This document shows, piece after piece, positions 25,365 to 33,645 of a stretch of DNA of 64,000 nucleotides. Location: assembly GCF_018982945.1 (NCBI RefSeq), contig NZ_JABRXE010000005.1:62001-126000 (forward strand), written 5' to 3'. How positions within the stretch are numbered: position 1 is the stretch's first letter; each line of letters opens with the position of its first letter. The position numbers and the translations under genes are program-made. This DNA is from Anaerostipes faecalis (lineage in GTDB: Bacteria > Bacillota > Clostridia > Lachnospirales > Lachnospiraceae). The notes below the pieces were generated by a model. It had not been told where the DNA came from. It was given only the letters and a program-made list of their open reading frames with translations, and searched no databases.

Positions 25365-27722
25365 TTAAATATCTCCATAGCTTGTTCTTGCAATGATTTC
25401 ATCCTGCAGGTCTCCTGCAAGCTCTGTAAAATATGCTGTATATCCTGCTACACGAACAGTTAGGCTGCGATATTGTTCCGGATTTTTCTTTGCTGCAATT
25501 AAGTCTTCTCTTCTTACTACATTAAACTGAATATGTGGAATTTCCAGGTCTACAAAACTTCGTAAGAAGTTTGCAAACTTCTGTACACCTGTTTCTGTAT
25601 CGAAAAATTCCGGAAGGAATTTCATATTTAAAAGTCCGCCATTGGTGGTACAGTTTTTGTCCAGTTTTGATACAGATTTTAACACTGCAGTCGGTCCCTT
25701 TATATCTCTTCCATATACCGGTGACATACCACCATCAGCCAGTGGTTCCATGGCATAACGTCCATCTGGTGTTGCCCCTACATTCTGCCCCATTGGTACA
25801 TGGGCTGACACGGTATACATACCTGTGTGATACGGACCACCACGGTAATTTTTATATGTGCGCAGACGATTTTTAAAATAATCCGCCCATTTTGTTCCAA
25901 GACTATCTACCCAGTCATTATCATTTCCGTATTTCGGCACCTTATGAAGCATTGTAGCTCTCATTAATTCAAAACCTTCAAAATTCTTTTTCAGTGCCTC
26001 TAATACTTCTTCTCTGGAAAATCTCTTTTCTTCATATACTAATTGCTTAATAGCTGCAAGACTATCTGCCAGATTGGCTATCTGAATCATCTGAATTCCA
26101 GATAGGTTATATTTTGCTCCACCTGCAGTTACATCTACCCCATTTTCCATACAATTGGAAATGGTGGCTGACAGAAACGGCGATGGCAGTAGATCAATAT
26201 GTGCTTTTTCTACTTCTTCACATGCAAGGATCATCTTATCCATAAAATAATCAATCTGCTTTTGAAGAGCATGTTCCAGATCCTCATAGGCCTCATATTC
26301 CGGAAGACTTCCGTAATCTGGTGCAATCTGTTTCCCTGTTAAAAGACATTTTCCACCGGTAAGTGTTACCTCTAAAGCTTTATTTAAGTTAAACATTGCA
26401 GAATCACTCCATCCCAGGTTATTTCCCTGTGTGGTAAGTTCCACGCAGCCTACAATGGCATAGTCCAGTGCATCCTTTTCCTCAATCCCCAATTCCATCA
26501 TAGACGGGATAACCGCCTTATCATTAAAAAACTGCGGCATACCACTTCCCAGGGCAACCGTATGGACTGCTTCTTTTAACAGTTCTTCTCCTGTACCTTC
26601 GTGAAGCCTGACAGACAGATTTGGCTGAGGTAATCCGATATGCTTCTGTGCTTCCAAAAATAAAAATGACAGATCATTGACATAATCATTTCCATTTTCA
26701 TCCTGTCCACCTACTGCAATATTAAATCCAATAGGGAATCCTGCAAAATACTTTGCTCCTCCGGAATTTCTCATATATACGATTTCATTAAACTTTAACC
26801 ACAGACATTCGATGATCTCCAACGCTTGCTGTTTGTTCAGCCGCCCTTCTTTTATATCTTTTTCATAATAAGCGATCAAATGTCGGTCCAAACGCCCCGG
26901 TGAAAATGATGATGCATTAGACTCCATTTGCAAAATCACAAATAAAAACCAGATTGCCTGTACCGCTTCATGAAATGTTTCTGCCGGTCTTTCACTTAAA
27001 TTCTTACAGTTGTTAGCTACTATCAGCATTTCTTCTTTTTTCTTCTCGTCCTCCTCTTTGTCAGCCATATCTACAAGAAGATCATAATAGCGAACCATAA
27101 AATTGGATGCACCTTCCATTACAAGTGCTACTGCTTTATAAAATAATTTCTGAGATTCTTCTGTAACTGTATTAAGCTTTTCTTCTGCCAGTCTTCTGTA
27201 CCCTGTTGGTCCAAACTGCAGCCACTCTACACAGTTTGGGCAAATATGTCCCTGGGCATGATCCTTTTGATTAATCTTTACTACTTTCCCAATTTCATTA
27301 ATCTCTTTTCCATATCTCTGATTTAAAACATCTTCCAGAGATTTTCCTTCCCAATAAGGCTTGATCACTTTGCGAAAAGTCGTAATATCTTCTTCATGTA
27401 CATTGAATTTATCCTGCGGTCTCATTGGAAGTGTTTCAAACTCTTTATCAACCCATGTGCTTCCACTTTCCGGAAAAACAACACCATAACGTACTCCTGC
27501 TGTACGATTACCAACAATTAATTCTTCCGGTTCTGCCTTAATTTTGATTTGTTCCAAAGCTGCCTTCAATGCCAATGCTCTCTGAATAATTCTTGGTTTA
27601 TCCTCATTTGCTTTATATACATCCGTAATGATCAGTGCCTGCTCAATGGATGCATATCTTGGCTCTGACAACATTTTATCTTTTAAATATCTTACTCGAT
27701 CTGTTTCATATACTTCGCTCAA
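25365..27722 (-). CDS. Glycyl-radical enzyme, dehydratase/C-O lyase class (YbiW/PflD-like)
   Basis: A 785-residue oxygen-sensitive radical enzyme. The active-site thiyl Cys is in AIVGCVELTTQG (C426) with Glu428 two residues on, the GCVE pattern of dehydratases rather than the CC of pyruvate formate-lyase. The glycyl-radical site RVAGYTAYF (G760) and LQDEIIARTSYGDI close the protein. The neighbours (activase, FSA-type aldolase, Gfo/Idh oxidoreductase) match the E. coli YbiW/PflD setting, where the enzyme opens 1,5-anhydroglucitol-6-phosphate or 1,5-anhydromannitol-6-phosphate to 1-deoxyfructose-6-phosphate. Glycerol or propanediol dehydratase activity is the alternative. It has a good promoter at 27766-27794. 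Confidence 0.92.
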   Translation of the reverse strand: MSEVYETDRVRYLKDKMLSEPRYASIEQALIITDVYKANEDKPRIIQRALALKAALEQIKIKAEPEELIVGNRTAGVRYGVVFPESGSTWVDKEFETLPMRPQDKFNVHEEDITTFRKVIKPYWEGKSLEDVLNQRYGKEINEIGKVVKINQKDHAQGHICPNCVEWLQFGPTGYRRLAEEKLNTVTEESQKLFYKAVALVMEGASNFMVRYYDLLVDMADKEEDEKKKEEMLIVANNCKNLSERPAETFHEAVQAIWFLFVILQMESNASSFSPGRLDRHLIAYYEKDIKEGRLNKQQALEIIECLWLKFNEIVYMRNSGGAKYFAGFPIGFNIAVGGQDENGNDYVNDLSFLFLEAQKHIGLPQPNLSVRLHEGTGEELLKEAVHTVALGSGMPQFFNDKAVIPSMMELGIEEKDALDYAIVGCVELTTQGNNLGWSDSAMFNLNKALEVTLTGGKCLLTGKQIAPDYGSLPEYEAYEDLEHALQKQIDYFMDKMILACEEVEKAHIDLLPSPFLSATISNCMENGVDVTAGGAKYNLSGIQMIQIANLADSLAAIKQLVYEEKRFSREEVLEALKKNFEGFELMRATMLHKVPKYGNDNDWVDSLGTKWADYFKNRLRTYKNYRGGPYHTGMYTVSAHVPMGQNVGATPDGRYAMEPLADGGMSPVYGRDIKGPTAVLKSVSKLDKNCTTNGGLLNMKFLPEFFDTETGVQKFANFLRSFVDLEIPHIQFNVVRREDLIAAKKNPEQYRSLTVRVAGYTAYFTELAGDLQDEIIARTSYGDI

Positions 27723-27765
27723 CTTTATCTCCTTTCATAATTATTATTTATTCTTGTTTTTTATT

Positions 27766-27794
27766 ATTCTATATAGTTTTCTTCTTGCTGTCAA
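27766..27794 (-). promoter_or_regulatory. Promoter of the glycyl-radical operon
   Basis: Minus-strand -35 TTGACA (27789-27794) and -10 TAGAAT (27766-27771), spacer 17. It lies about 44 bases upstream of the glycyl-radical enzyme's start codon. An inverted repeat AACAGTT-TT-AACTGTT further upstream (27871-27886) might bind a regulator. Confidence 0.7.
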
Positions 27795-27835
27795 TTGCTT
27801 TTGTTTATTTTGTATTATTTTTTAATAATAAAAAA

Positions 27836-27857
27836 CAAAGCAGACAAGTCTGCTTTG
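27836..27857 (-). terminator. Hairpin with T-tract between nitroreductase and glycyl-radical operon
   Basis: Perfect 10-bp stem CAAAGCAGAC / GTCTGCTTTG with a 2-base loop followed by TTTTTTATTATT on the minus strand. It lies upstream of the glycyl-radical promoter and is the second of two terminators behind the nitroreductase gene. Confidence 0.75.
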
Positions 27858-27901
27858 CATGCTGATGTACAACAGTTTTAACTGTTTTCCTATAATGTAA
27901 A

Positions 27902-27924
27902 AAATCCCGCATCATCTGCGGGAT
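27902..27924 (-). terminator. Terminator downstream of the nitroreductase gene
   Basis: Stem AATCCCGCA / TGCGGGATT with a 5-base loop and a TTTTTT tract on the minus strand. The ~155 bases between it and the nitroreductase stop hold nothing else I recognise. Confidence 0.8.
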
Positions 27925-28080
27925 TCCTATTTTAATGAAAAGAGAGGATTAAAATATATATGAAAAACTATGTCTTTATTATACTTGATTCCTTGATGGA
28001 TTCAATTTTCTCCATATAAAATTTTATAAATAAAATATAAACAAACATAAGAATTCTATAAAAGGTATTGATTCCTCTCA

Positions 28081-28746
28081 TTATGCCCAGTTAAAAGAAT
28101 CTTTTCCGGCACCAAGTTCAAAATGATACTTAGCAATACCAAGATCTATTTTTGAGTAAAGTCCTATTCCTGCTTTTGCTAACACCTGATCTCCTTTTAG
28201 ATTAAATGAAAACTTCTGCTGATTTATCGCTGTTGGTGCAAGCAGTGCTGCTTCTATACCTCTTTGAAACCAATCCGGTACCTGATCATCCACTTTCATA
28301 ACAGCACTAGCCGGTTTTGATTTATGAGGCACTCCCTGATTTTCGCCATATCCAAGAGCTATTACAATACAGAGTTTTTCTCCACTATCAATGACAAATG
28401 CACTTTTTATCTTACTATAAGTCAGAGCTACCCAACAGGTATTTAGTCCTAATTGCTGTGCAGCCAAAACAAGCCTTTCTCCATAATAACCACATTTCTC
28501 CTCCAGATCATCTGTTTTTTTCCCGACCAATGCAAAATAATTTGTAACACCACTAAATTTTCCATAATGGGCCATAAAACCATTAAATGCTTTTGGTTCA
28601 TTGGTAACAAGCTGAATGTGCAGACCACTTTCCCTGTTGCAGGCTTTAACTTCTTTCTTCAGCGCAAAAATAACCTCTGGTTCCAAAGGTTTGCTTTTAT
28701 ATTGTCGTACACTATGACGATTCTTCATTGCTTCTAATAAATCCAT
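28081..28746 (-). CDS. Nitroreductase family protein
   Basis: A 221-residue FMN-dependent nitroreductase-fold protein. It opens with MDLLEAMKNRHSVRQY, the standard RRS/RHSVR FMN-phosphate site. ERLVLAAQQLGLNTCWVALTY is the central helix and IVIALGYGE precedes the second half; AALLAPTAINQQKFSF is also a family motif. Substrates (quinones, nitro compounds) cannot be told. The start at 28746 is chosen for GGAGG seven or eight bases upstream; the in-frame extension to 28839 is leader containing a hairpin. A single-gene unit. Confidence 0.87.
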   Translation of the reverse strand: MDLLEAMKNRHSVRQYKSKPLEPEVIFALKKEVKACNRESGLHIQLVTNEPKAFNGFMAHYGKFSGVTNYFALVGKKTDDLEEKCGYYGERLVLAAQQLGLNTCWVALTYSKIKSAFVIDSGEKLCIVIALGYGENQGVPHKSKPASAVMKVDDQVPDWFQRGIEAALLAPTAINQQKFSFNLKGDQVLAKAGIGLYSKIDLGIAKYHFELGAGKDSFNWA

Positions 28747-28784
28747 TTTTTCTTTACCTCCACAACTCTTTTCTTTCCAAATAA

Positions 28785-28812
28785 GGGGCAAAGCCAGCAA
28801 TGACTTTGCCCC
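28785..28812 (-). promoter_or_regulatory. 5'-leader hairpin of the nitroreductase gene
   Basis: Perfect 9-bp GC-rich stem GGGGCAAAG / CTTTGCCCC with a 10-base loop, about 38 bases before the nitroreductase start. An A/T palindrome (TTTGTAAA-T-TTTACAAA, about 28850-28866) lies upstream. No strong T-tract follows the stem, so it may block or stabilise rather than terminate. Confidence 0.5.
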
Positions 28813-28915
28813 TCGTAACCCATTCATCAAATCGCACATTCTTTGTAAATTTTACAAAAGCTTTGAAACGATTTTGCGGTAGAGAATATATTTATTACGC
28901 TATAGTATCTTCTAA

Positions 28916-29206
28916 TTAAAAAATGTCGATACTTCCCCTAGTTTCTCCATTAATTGTATAATAAGCTTTTCCTTCTTCCGGTTTTACATATATATCCAAT
29001 TCTTTTAAATCTTTGACTTTGTTTCCTTCTTCTTTCCATATTTCCTTGATTTTTGTTATAATCTCTTTTTCTTCAAATTCATTTCCCTGATACTGTACAA
29101 AAAAACGTGATTTCATATTTTCTTCTTCTACCTTTCCTATCTCTTTTATTTTAATCACTTTCTGTAATGCCTTATTTTTCTTTTTTGTGATTCTTCGATT
29201 AGCCAT
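28916..29206 (-). CDS. DUF6465 family protein
   Basis: A 96-residue protein of unknown function. It has a very basic N-terminus (ITKKKNKALQKVIKIK), then a domain with FVQYQGNEFEEKEI, ELDIYVKPEEGKAYYTING and the terminal GSIDIF. This is the shape of the DUF6465 family, widespread in Lachnospiraceae. The ATG at 29206 is preferred over 29218 because GGGAGGG sits at the right distance. It is a monocistronic unit. Confidence 0.75.
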   Translation of the reverse strand: MANRRITKKKNKALQKVIKIKEIGKVEEENMKSRFFVQYQGNEFEEKEIITKIKEIWKEEGNKVKDLKELDIYVKPEEGKAYYTINGETRGSIDIF

Positions 29207-29404
29207 ATTCCCTCCCACATGATATTTATGTCACAATGCATACTACCATATAAAGAGCCAGTTAGTCAAACAATTATACAAAAGACGAAACCATGTGAAA
29301 ATAACACAAAAAATTAAAAAAATAAAGCGAGAATTAAAAAAACATATTAAAATAAAAAAATAACTTAAAACAAATTAAAAAAATAAACTCATAATTCAGA
29401 TAGC

Positions 29405-29433
29405 TTGACATTAAAAAAAGTTAAGCATATCAT
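29405..29433 (+). promoter_or_regulatory. Promoter of the exported double-nitrilase gene
   Basis: -35 TTGACA (29405-29410) and -10 TATCAT (29428-29433) with a 17-base spacer. The upstream 29219-29400 stretch is extremely A-rich, like an UP element, and holds nothing else recognisable. Confidence 0.65.
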
Positions 29434-29468
29434 TGTTTCATCACAAACCAATCAGACAAAGCAAAGAA

Positions 29469-29508
29469 GCTTTACAGAGCATAGAAAATGCTGTGTAAGG
29501 CTTTTTTT
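29469..29508 (+). terminator. Leader terminator/attenuator before the nitrilase gene
   Basis: A 14-position stem with one mismatch and one GU (29469-29482 with 29488-29501), a 5-base loop and seven T. It lies between the promoter at 29405 and the coding start at 29542, so transcription of the gene must pass it. An attenuator is the simple reading. Confidence 0.7.
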
Positions 29509-29541
29509 GTTTTGGAAAAGTATGAAAAGGAGATGAAGAAA

Positions 29542-32190
29542 TTGCAAAAAGCACAGAAAATGATACGGAAATCAGTATCATTTGCTCTTGCTGTGATACT
29601 TACTTTTGTAATGTCAGTGACCACAGTACTTGCAGATACAGATTATTCCAGACTAGAACGATTAACGCAGCCATCTTACCAATATACTTTTGTGAAAGAT
29701 GAACTAGCAGTTGTTAATTTCCAACCCAAATGGGGTGACAAAAAGACAAATGTAAACAGTATGATTGAGTATATCGAGGAAGCACATAAAAAAGGAACAA
29801 AGATTATACTTTTCCCAGAAATGTGTGTAACTGGATATGCATCATCCAGTTACGAAGAATCTGAAATTTATCAGATGCCAATCAAAAATGCAGAGGATTT
29901 AGATGGTCCAACCCAGAAAACCATTGCAGCATTATCAGACAAATATGACATGTGGGTCATCTATGGTGGTACTCAGAAAGTATATAATGATAACAAAACC
30001 GTAGATACCAAGCATGCCTACAATTCAGCATTCGCCTGCTCACCAGAAGGAAAAGTAACTGCTTATCAGAAAATCACTCCTGTAGAAGGAGCCTGGTGTA
30101 AAGCAGGTACAACACCTGTCCTTTTAGATGCAGGAAAATATGGAAAGATTGGTTTAAGCATTTGTTATGATACCTATGCTACGCCTGAACTTGGAAGATA
30201 TTATGCAGCCAAAGGTGCCAATATTTTATTAAATCCAACAGCAACCTCCAGAAGCTATCGATCTGATAATGATAAGGGATGGGAATGGTATTATAAAAAC
30301 CGTCTGGAAAGTGGTGCATCTAGAGAAGGTTATACTATCTTAAGTTCCAATCTTGTTGGAAAAGATGGGCCAAATGAAAATTATAACTTCCCTGGTGGAA
30401 GTATTATTTTGAAAGCAGTCTTCAATGGACCAACCTACTATGCCGGAACTACTGATACAGAAGTAAAAGCAAATGAGAAAGCAGATATTGTAACAGGAAA
30501 AGAAGGGCTGCTAACCAACATGGAAAAAATCACCTGTGTAACCGGCTCCACCTGCTCTAACAAAGACTTTAATCCGGAAATGTATGCTACACTGTACAAA
30601 CGACTGGCAACAAAGAAAGCCAATGGAGCTTCTTTATCTTACTCCTCAAAAGTAACTGATGGTCCAAAAGCTGCAGTTGTCAATATGGCAGGTGTATGGG
30701 GTGATAAAGAAACTAATATTAATAATATGAAAAAATATGTGGAAGAAGCAGCTGCACAGGATGTAGATATCCTAGTATTCCCAGAGACTGTATTAACAGG
30801 TTATGAATATCAGAAGCCAAAAGACGGAGAAGACGCCATGCAAGTGAAACTTGCGGAACTGATTCCAGGTCCAACCACCAAGAAATTCTCTGAATTGGCA
30901 CAAAAATATGATATGTATATTATTTTTGGAATGACAGAAAAAGACAAGAGTGGACCAATTTATGAAAATGAAGTTGAAAAAGTATACAACTCTGCTGCAA
31001 TCTGTATGCCAAATGGAACTATTGATTCTTATCGTAAGATTCATCGTGCAGGAGCAGAAGATCAATGGTCAGTACCTGGAGAAAATCCGAAGATGTTTGA
31101 AACAAAATGGGGTAAAGTTGGTATCGACATCTGTCGTGACGGTCACTTCTATCCTGAATTAGGAAGATACTACGCTGCGATGGGTTGTACTTTATTCATT
31201 CATCCAACAGCAACCACAGGAAACCCTTGGTACCGTGAAACAAGAATCGGTTCTTATACCGATCGTGATGGAATGGCTGCAATTACATGTAACCTTCTTG
31301 GACCAGATGGAACCTTACAATCTGATGGAACCTATTCTGGTGGAATTTTTAATAGTACCAGTTTGATCATTACCAAACAGCAGCATGGATTTAATACAGA
31401 AACCGGATCTGCCATTGATTTAAATGGTACTGGATCTGAATCTGAAGGATATGAAGAACGCAAAACCAGTCCAGAAGGATTAGAAGTTGCAACAATGAAT
31501 TTAAATGGATGTGGATTTAGAATCAGCAACTTTAACCCAGATCTGTTTTCCAGAATGTATGACGATTTGGCAAAAGATTACCGTGCAGGCTACACCAGTC
31601 TCTACAGTGAATCCATCAATCAGCCAGAAACCATTGATTTGTCTGAAAATAAAACTGTAAATACGGTAACTGTAACCTTTAAAGGAACTTCCGAAAAAAC
31701 TGTAAAAGTCATGAAAAATGTAAAAACAGGAACAAAATTGCCTGCATGGAGCAAAGCTCAGTACAAGGCGGCTGGTAAGAAAGGTTACATCTTTGCAGGA
31801 TGGACATATAATGGCAAAGTCATCACAACCGTCCCATCTGTGAAAGAAAAAGTTACTTTAACTGCTAAATTTGTAAAACTTTCTGTAGGACAGGCAAAAT
31901 CACTTTCCGTAAAAGGGAAATCCGGAAAAGGCGTTGGATTTGTAGCCACCTCACAAAAATATACAAAAACTGATGGATCCAGACGTGGATTTACATACCG
32001 CTATGCCACAAACTCAAAAATGAAAAATGCTAAAACAAATACAACCGGTATTGCAAAGAATGTATATACCAAGACCGGATTAAAGAAAGGAAACAAATAT
32101 TACATACAAGTTCGCTATTACTACTATGATTCCACAAACCAAAGAGTTTATGGAGCATATTCCAAAGCGAAATTGGTAAAGGCATATTAA
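29542..32190 (+). CDS. Exported protein with two tandem nitrilase (carbon-nitrogen hydrolase) domains
   Basis: An 882-residue secreted protein. A signal peptide (SVSFALAVILTFVMSVTTVLA, probably cut before DTDYS) is followed by two nitrilase-fold domains, each with a complete Glu-Lys-Cys triad. The first has FPEMCVTGY, YQKITPVEG and GLSICYDTY; the second has FPETVLTGY, YRKIHRAG and GIDICRDGH. Then come an InlB B-repeat-like segment (KKGYIFAGWTYNGK) and a fibronectin-like C-terminal ~120 residues. Nitrilase-superfamily enzymes hydrolyse nitriles or amides, so this may release ammonia from extracellular amides; the substrate is unknown. TTG at 29542 is chosen because GGAG is nine bases upstream; ATG at 29533 touches that site. 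Confidence 0.85.
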   Translation: MQKAQKMIRKSVSFALAVILTFVMSVTTVLADTDYSRLERLTQPSYQYTFVKDELAVVNFQPKWGDKKTNVNSMIEYIEEAHKKGTKIILFPEMCVTGYASSSYEESEIYQMPIKNAEDLDGPTQKTIAALSDKYDMWVIYGGTQKVYNDNKTVDTKHAYNSAFACSPEGKVTAYQKITPVEGAWCKAGTTPVLLDAGKYGKIGLSICYDTYATPELGRYYAAKGANILLNPTATSRSYRSDNDKGWEWYYKNRLESGASREGYTILSSNLVGKDGPNENYNFPGGSIILKAVFNGPTYYAGTTDTEVKANEKADIVTGKEGLLTNMEKITCVTGSTCSNKDFNPEMYATLYKRLATKKANGASLSYSSKVTDGPKAAVVNMAGVWGDKETNINNMKKYVEEAAAQDVDILVFPETVLTGYEYQKPKDGEDAMQVKLAELIPGPTTKKFSELAQKYDMYIIFGMTEKDKSGPIYENEVEKVYNSAAICMPNGTIDSYRKIHRAGAEDQWSVPGENPKMFETKWGKVGIDICRDGHFYPELGRYYAAMGCTLFIHPTATTGNPWYRETRIGSYTDRDGMAAITCNLLGPDGTLQSDGTYSGGIFNSTSLIITKQQHGFNTETGSAIDLNGTGSESEGYEERKTSPEGLEVATMNLNGCGFRISNFNPDLFSRMYDDLAKDYRAGYTSLYSESINQPETIDLSENKTVNTVTVTFKGTSEKTVKVMKNVKTGTKLPAWSKAQYKAAGKKGYIFAGWTYNGKVITTVPSVKEKVTLTAKFVKLSVGQAKSLSVKGKSGKGVGFVATSQKYTKTDGSRRGFTYRYATNSKMKNAKTNTTGIAKNVYTKTGLKKGNKYYIQVRYYYYDSTNQRVYGAYSKAKLVKAY

Positions 32191-32209
32191 GAAAAATGTT
32201 TCTGATTGA

Positions 32210-32246
32210 AAGTGCCCACTAAAAAAACTTTAGTGGGCACTTCTTT
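32210..32246. terminator. Bidirectional terminator between nitrilase and AraC genes
   Basis: Perfect 14-bp stem (32210-32223 with 32229-32242), 5-base loop, T-rich on both strands, between two convergent genes. Confidence 0.85.
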
Positions 32247-32253
32247 TCTATAC

Positions 32254-33132
32254 TTATTTTTCATTAACTGCAATCCAGATTTCGCAGGTATAATTTGGAT
32301 CGCTGACCTTATCAGAAGGATATACTTCAAGTTCAATCCCCTGACCATACTCATACTTATCACTCTGTGGAAAGAATTCTGAAACAATCTTCCGATAAGT
32401 TTCCACAAAAGCATCTGGCATTTTCCCTTTGCAGGTGAACACAACATAAGTATATGCCGGAATTTCTATAATCTCCAGGCTATCCTGATCCACCGGGCTG
32501 CCGTCATACTCTACACCAATACCATACGGAAACTTTGAAGCTTGCATTTCGGCAGAAAAGCATATGCCAAGCAAACCTTTCAGTTTAGGTTTTTTAGGAA
32601 AATAACTGATAATCTGCTGTGTAGATCCATCCGCTGCACATTCTCCCCAAAATGCAGAAATATCTGCTGTTGCCGCTGCATTTGCAGGTTTTCCTACTGT
32701 CTTACGTTTGCAGATAACCTGAAAAGCATCCAATTTCTCAATTCTATAGTCCATCGTACTACCTCCTGTTAAAATAAGTTTTACAGACAGTCTGGAAAAA
32801 GACTTGATATTACCTCCATGCCTTGCTTCTGTAGGCGTAATTCCGTGGAAACGGGCAAAAGCTCTGGTAAAACTTTCTGGCGTGTCATAACCATATTTCA
32901 AGGCAATGTCTATAACCCTATCATCTGTTTGAATCAGGTCTTCTGCTGCCAGAGAAAGACGCCGCATACGGATATAATCTCCCAACGTAAATCCACACAG
33001 AATACTGAATACCCTTTGAAAATGAAATGATGACGAATAGGCCTCTTTCGCCACAATCTCATAGTCTATTTCTTCTGTTAAGTGAGCTTCCGTATAATCA
33101 ATCGCTCTTTGAATCCCTGCTATCCATTCCAT
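32254..33132 (-). CDS. AraC family regulator with GyrI-like effector-binding domain
   Basis: A 292-residue regulator. The N-terminal AraC DNA-binding domain covers residues 8-105, with two helix-turn-helix units (IVAKEAYSSSFHFQRVF and DIALKYGYDTPESFTRAF). A GyrI-like small-molecule domain runs from about residue 125 to the end (MDYRIEKLDAFQVICKR opening, IEIPAYTYVVFTCKG core). Proteins of this layout (like SAV_2525/Rob-type) sense hydrophobic or cationic compounds and control efflux. AGGAGG lies before the ATG. The adjacent hydrolase fragment at 33.2 kb may once have been a target. Confidence 0.9.
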   Translation of the reverse strand: MEWIAGIQRAIDYTEAHLTEEIDYEIVAKEAYSSSFHFQRVFSILCGFTLGDYIRMRRLSLAAEDLIQTDDRVIDIALKYGYDTPESFTRAFARFHGITPTEARHGGNIKSFSRLSVKLILTGGSTMDYRIEKLDAFQVICKRKTVGKPANAAATADISAFWGECAADGSTQQIISYFPKKPKLKGLLGICFSAEMQASKFPYGIGVEYDGSPVDQDSLEIIEIPAYTYVVFTCKGKMPDAFVETYRKIVSEFFPQSDKYEYGQGIELEVYPSDKVSDPNYTCEIWIAVNEK

Positions 33133-33182
33133 ATTCTTTTCCTCCTGTTCTGTGACTACATTTTATCAAGAAACAAATCCAG

Positions 33183-33407
33183 TCTCCCGACATTTTATGC
33201 TGTGTAGTGTTAATTGGAGAAAGAGCACATTCATGTTACTTTAGCAGGGATGCTTATGCCAATATGATAAACGATAATCCATATACTGATAACAAGGAAC
33301 TTCTGATTATACCTGACATGGTTCACACAGACTTATATGATGGCGGTGGAAAGGATGCAATTCCGTTTGATAAGCTTGAAGATTTCTTTAAAGTAAATCT
33401 GAAATAG
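33183..33407 (+). pseudogene. C-terminal fragment of an alpha/beta hydrolase
   Basis: The reading frame QSPDILCCVVLIGERAHS...FSRDAYANMI...LLIIPDMVHTDLYDGG...PFDKLEDFFKVNLK matches the last ~70 residues of DltE/acetyl-esterase-like alpha/beta hydrolases. It includes the catalytic-His loop (PDMVHTDLYD), but the nucleophile Ser part is missing. No start codon with a ribosome binding site is present (a GTG at 33207 is the only candidate). Everything upstream of the frame is AraC promoter DNA, so the 5' two-thirds has been lost. Confidence 0.7.
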
Positions 33408-33459
33408 GGACGATATCACAGGTTGTAAAAACCAAAGATATATAAAAGTATGAAAATAA

Positions 33460-33505
33460 AACCCTCTGGATTACCATAATCGATATCCCGGAGGGTTATT
33501 TCTAC
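33460..33505 (+). terminator. Terminator downstream of the hydrolase fragment
   Basis: Stem AACCCTCTGG / CCGGAGGGTT (one GU) with an 18-base loop followed by ATTTCTACTTTTC. It remains behind the broken hydrolase gene. Confidence 0.65.
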
Positions 33506-33567
33506 TTTTCAGGGTTCAAAACATCTCACCTATTAAAACAGAACTCTTCACATTTTTTCATTTCGTA

Positions 33568-33645
33568 CTAGTTTAATGATTTGGCTTTTCTTGACATCAA
33601 ACACACCGTCTCAACATGGCTCGGTTCTCCAACGAGTAACGCATT
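33568..33645 (-). pseudogene. Short 3' remnant resembling rlmD/rumA (23S rRNA uracil methyltransferase)
   Basis: Reading the minus strand from 33645 gives NALLVGEPSHVETVCLMSRK, then AKSLN and a stop at 33568; just upstream the frame is closed by TGA. HVExVxLLSR is the characteristic C-terminus of RlmD/RumA enzymes. The 3' end of that gene is a known integration site for integrative elements, which carry a copy of the gene's end, so this 26-codon piece looks like an attachment-site scar rather than a gene. Confidence 0.55.
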
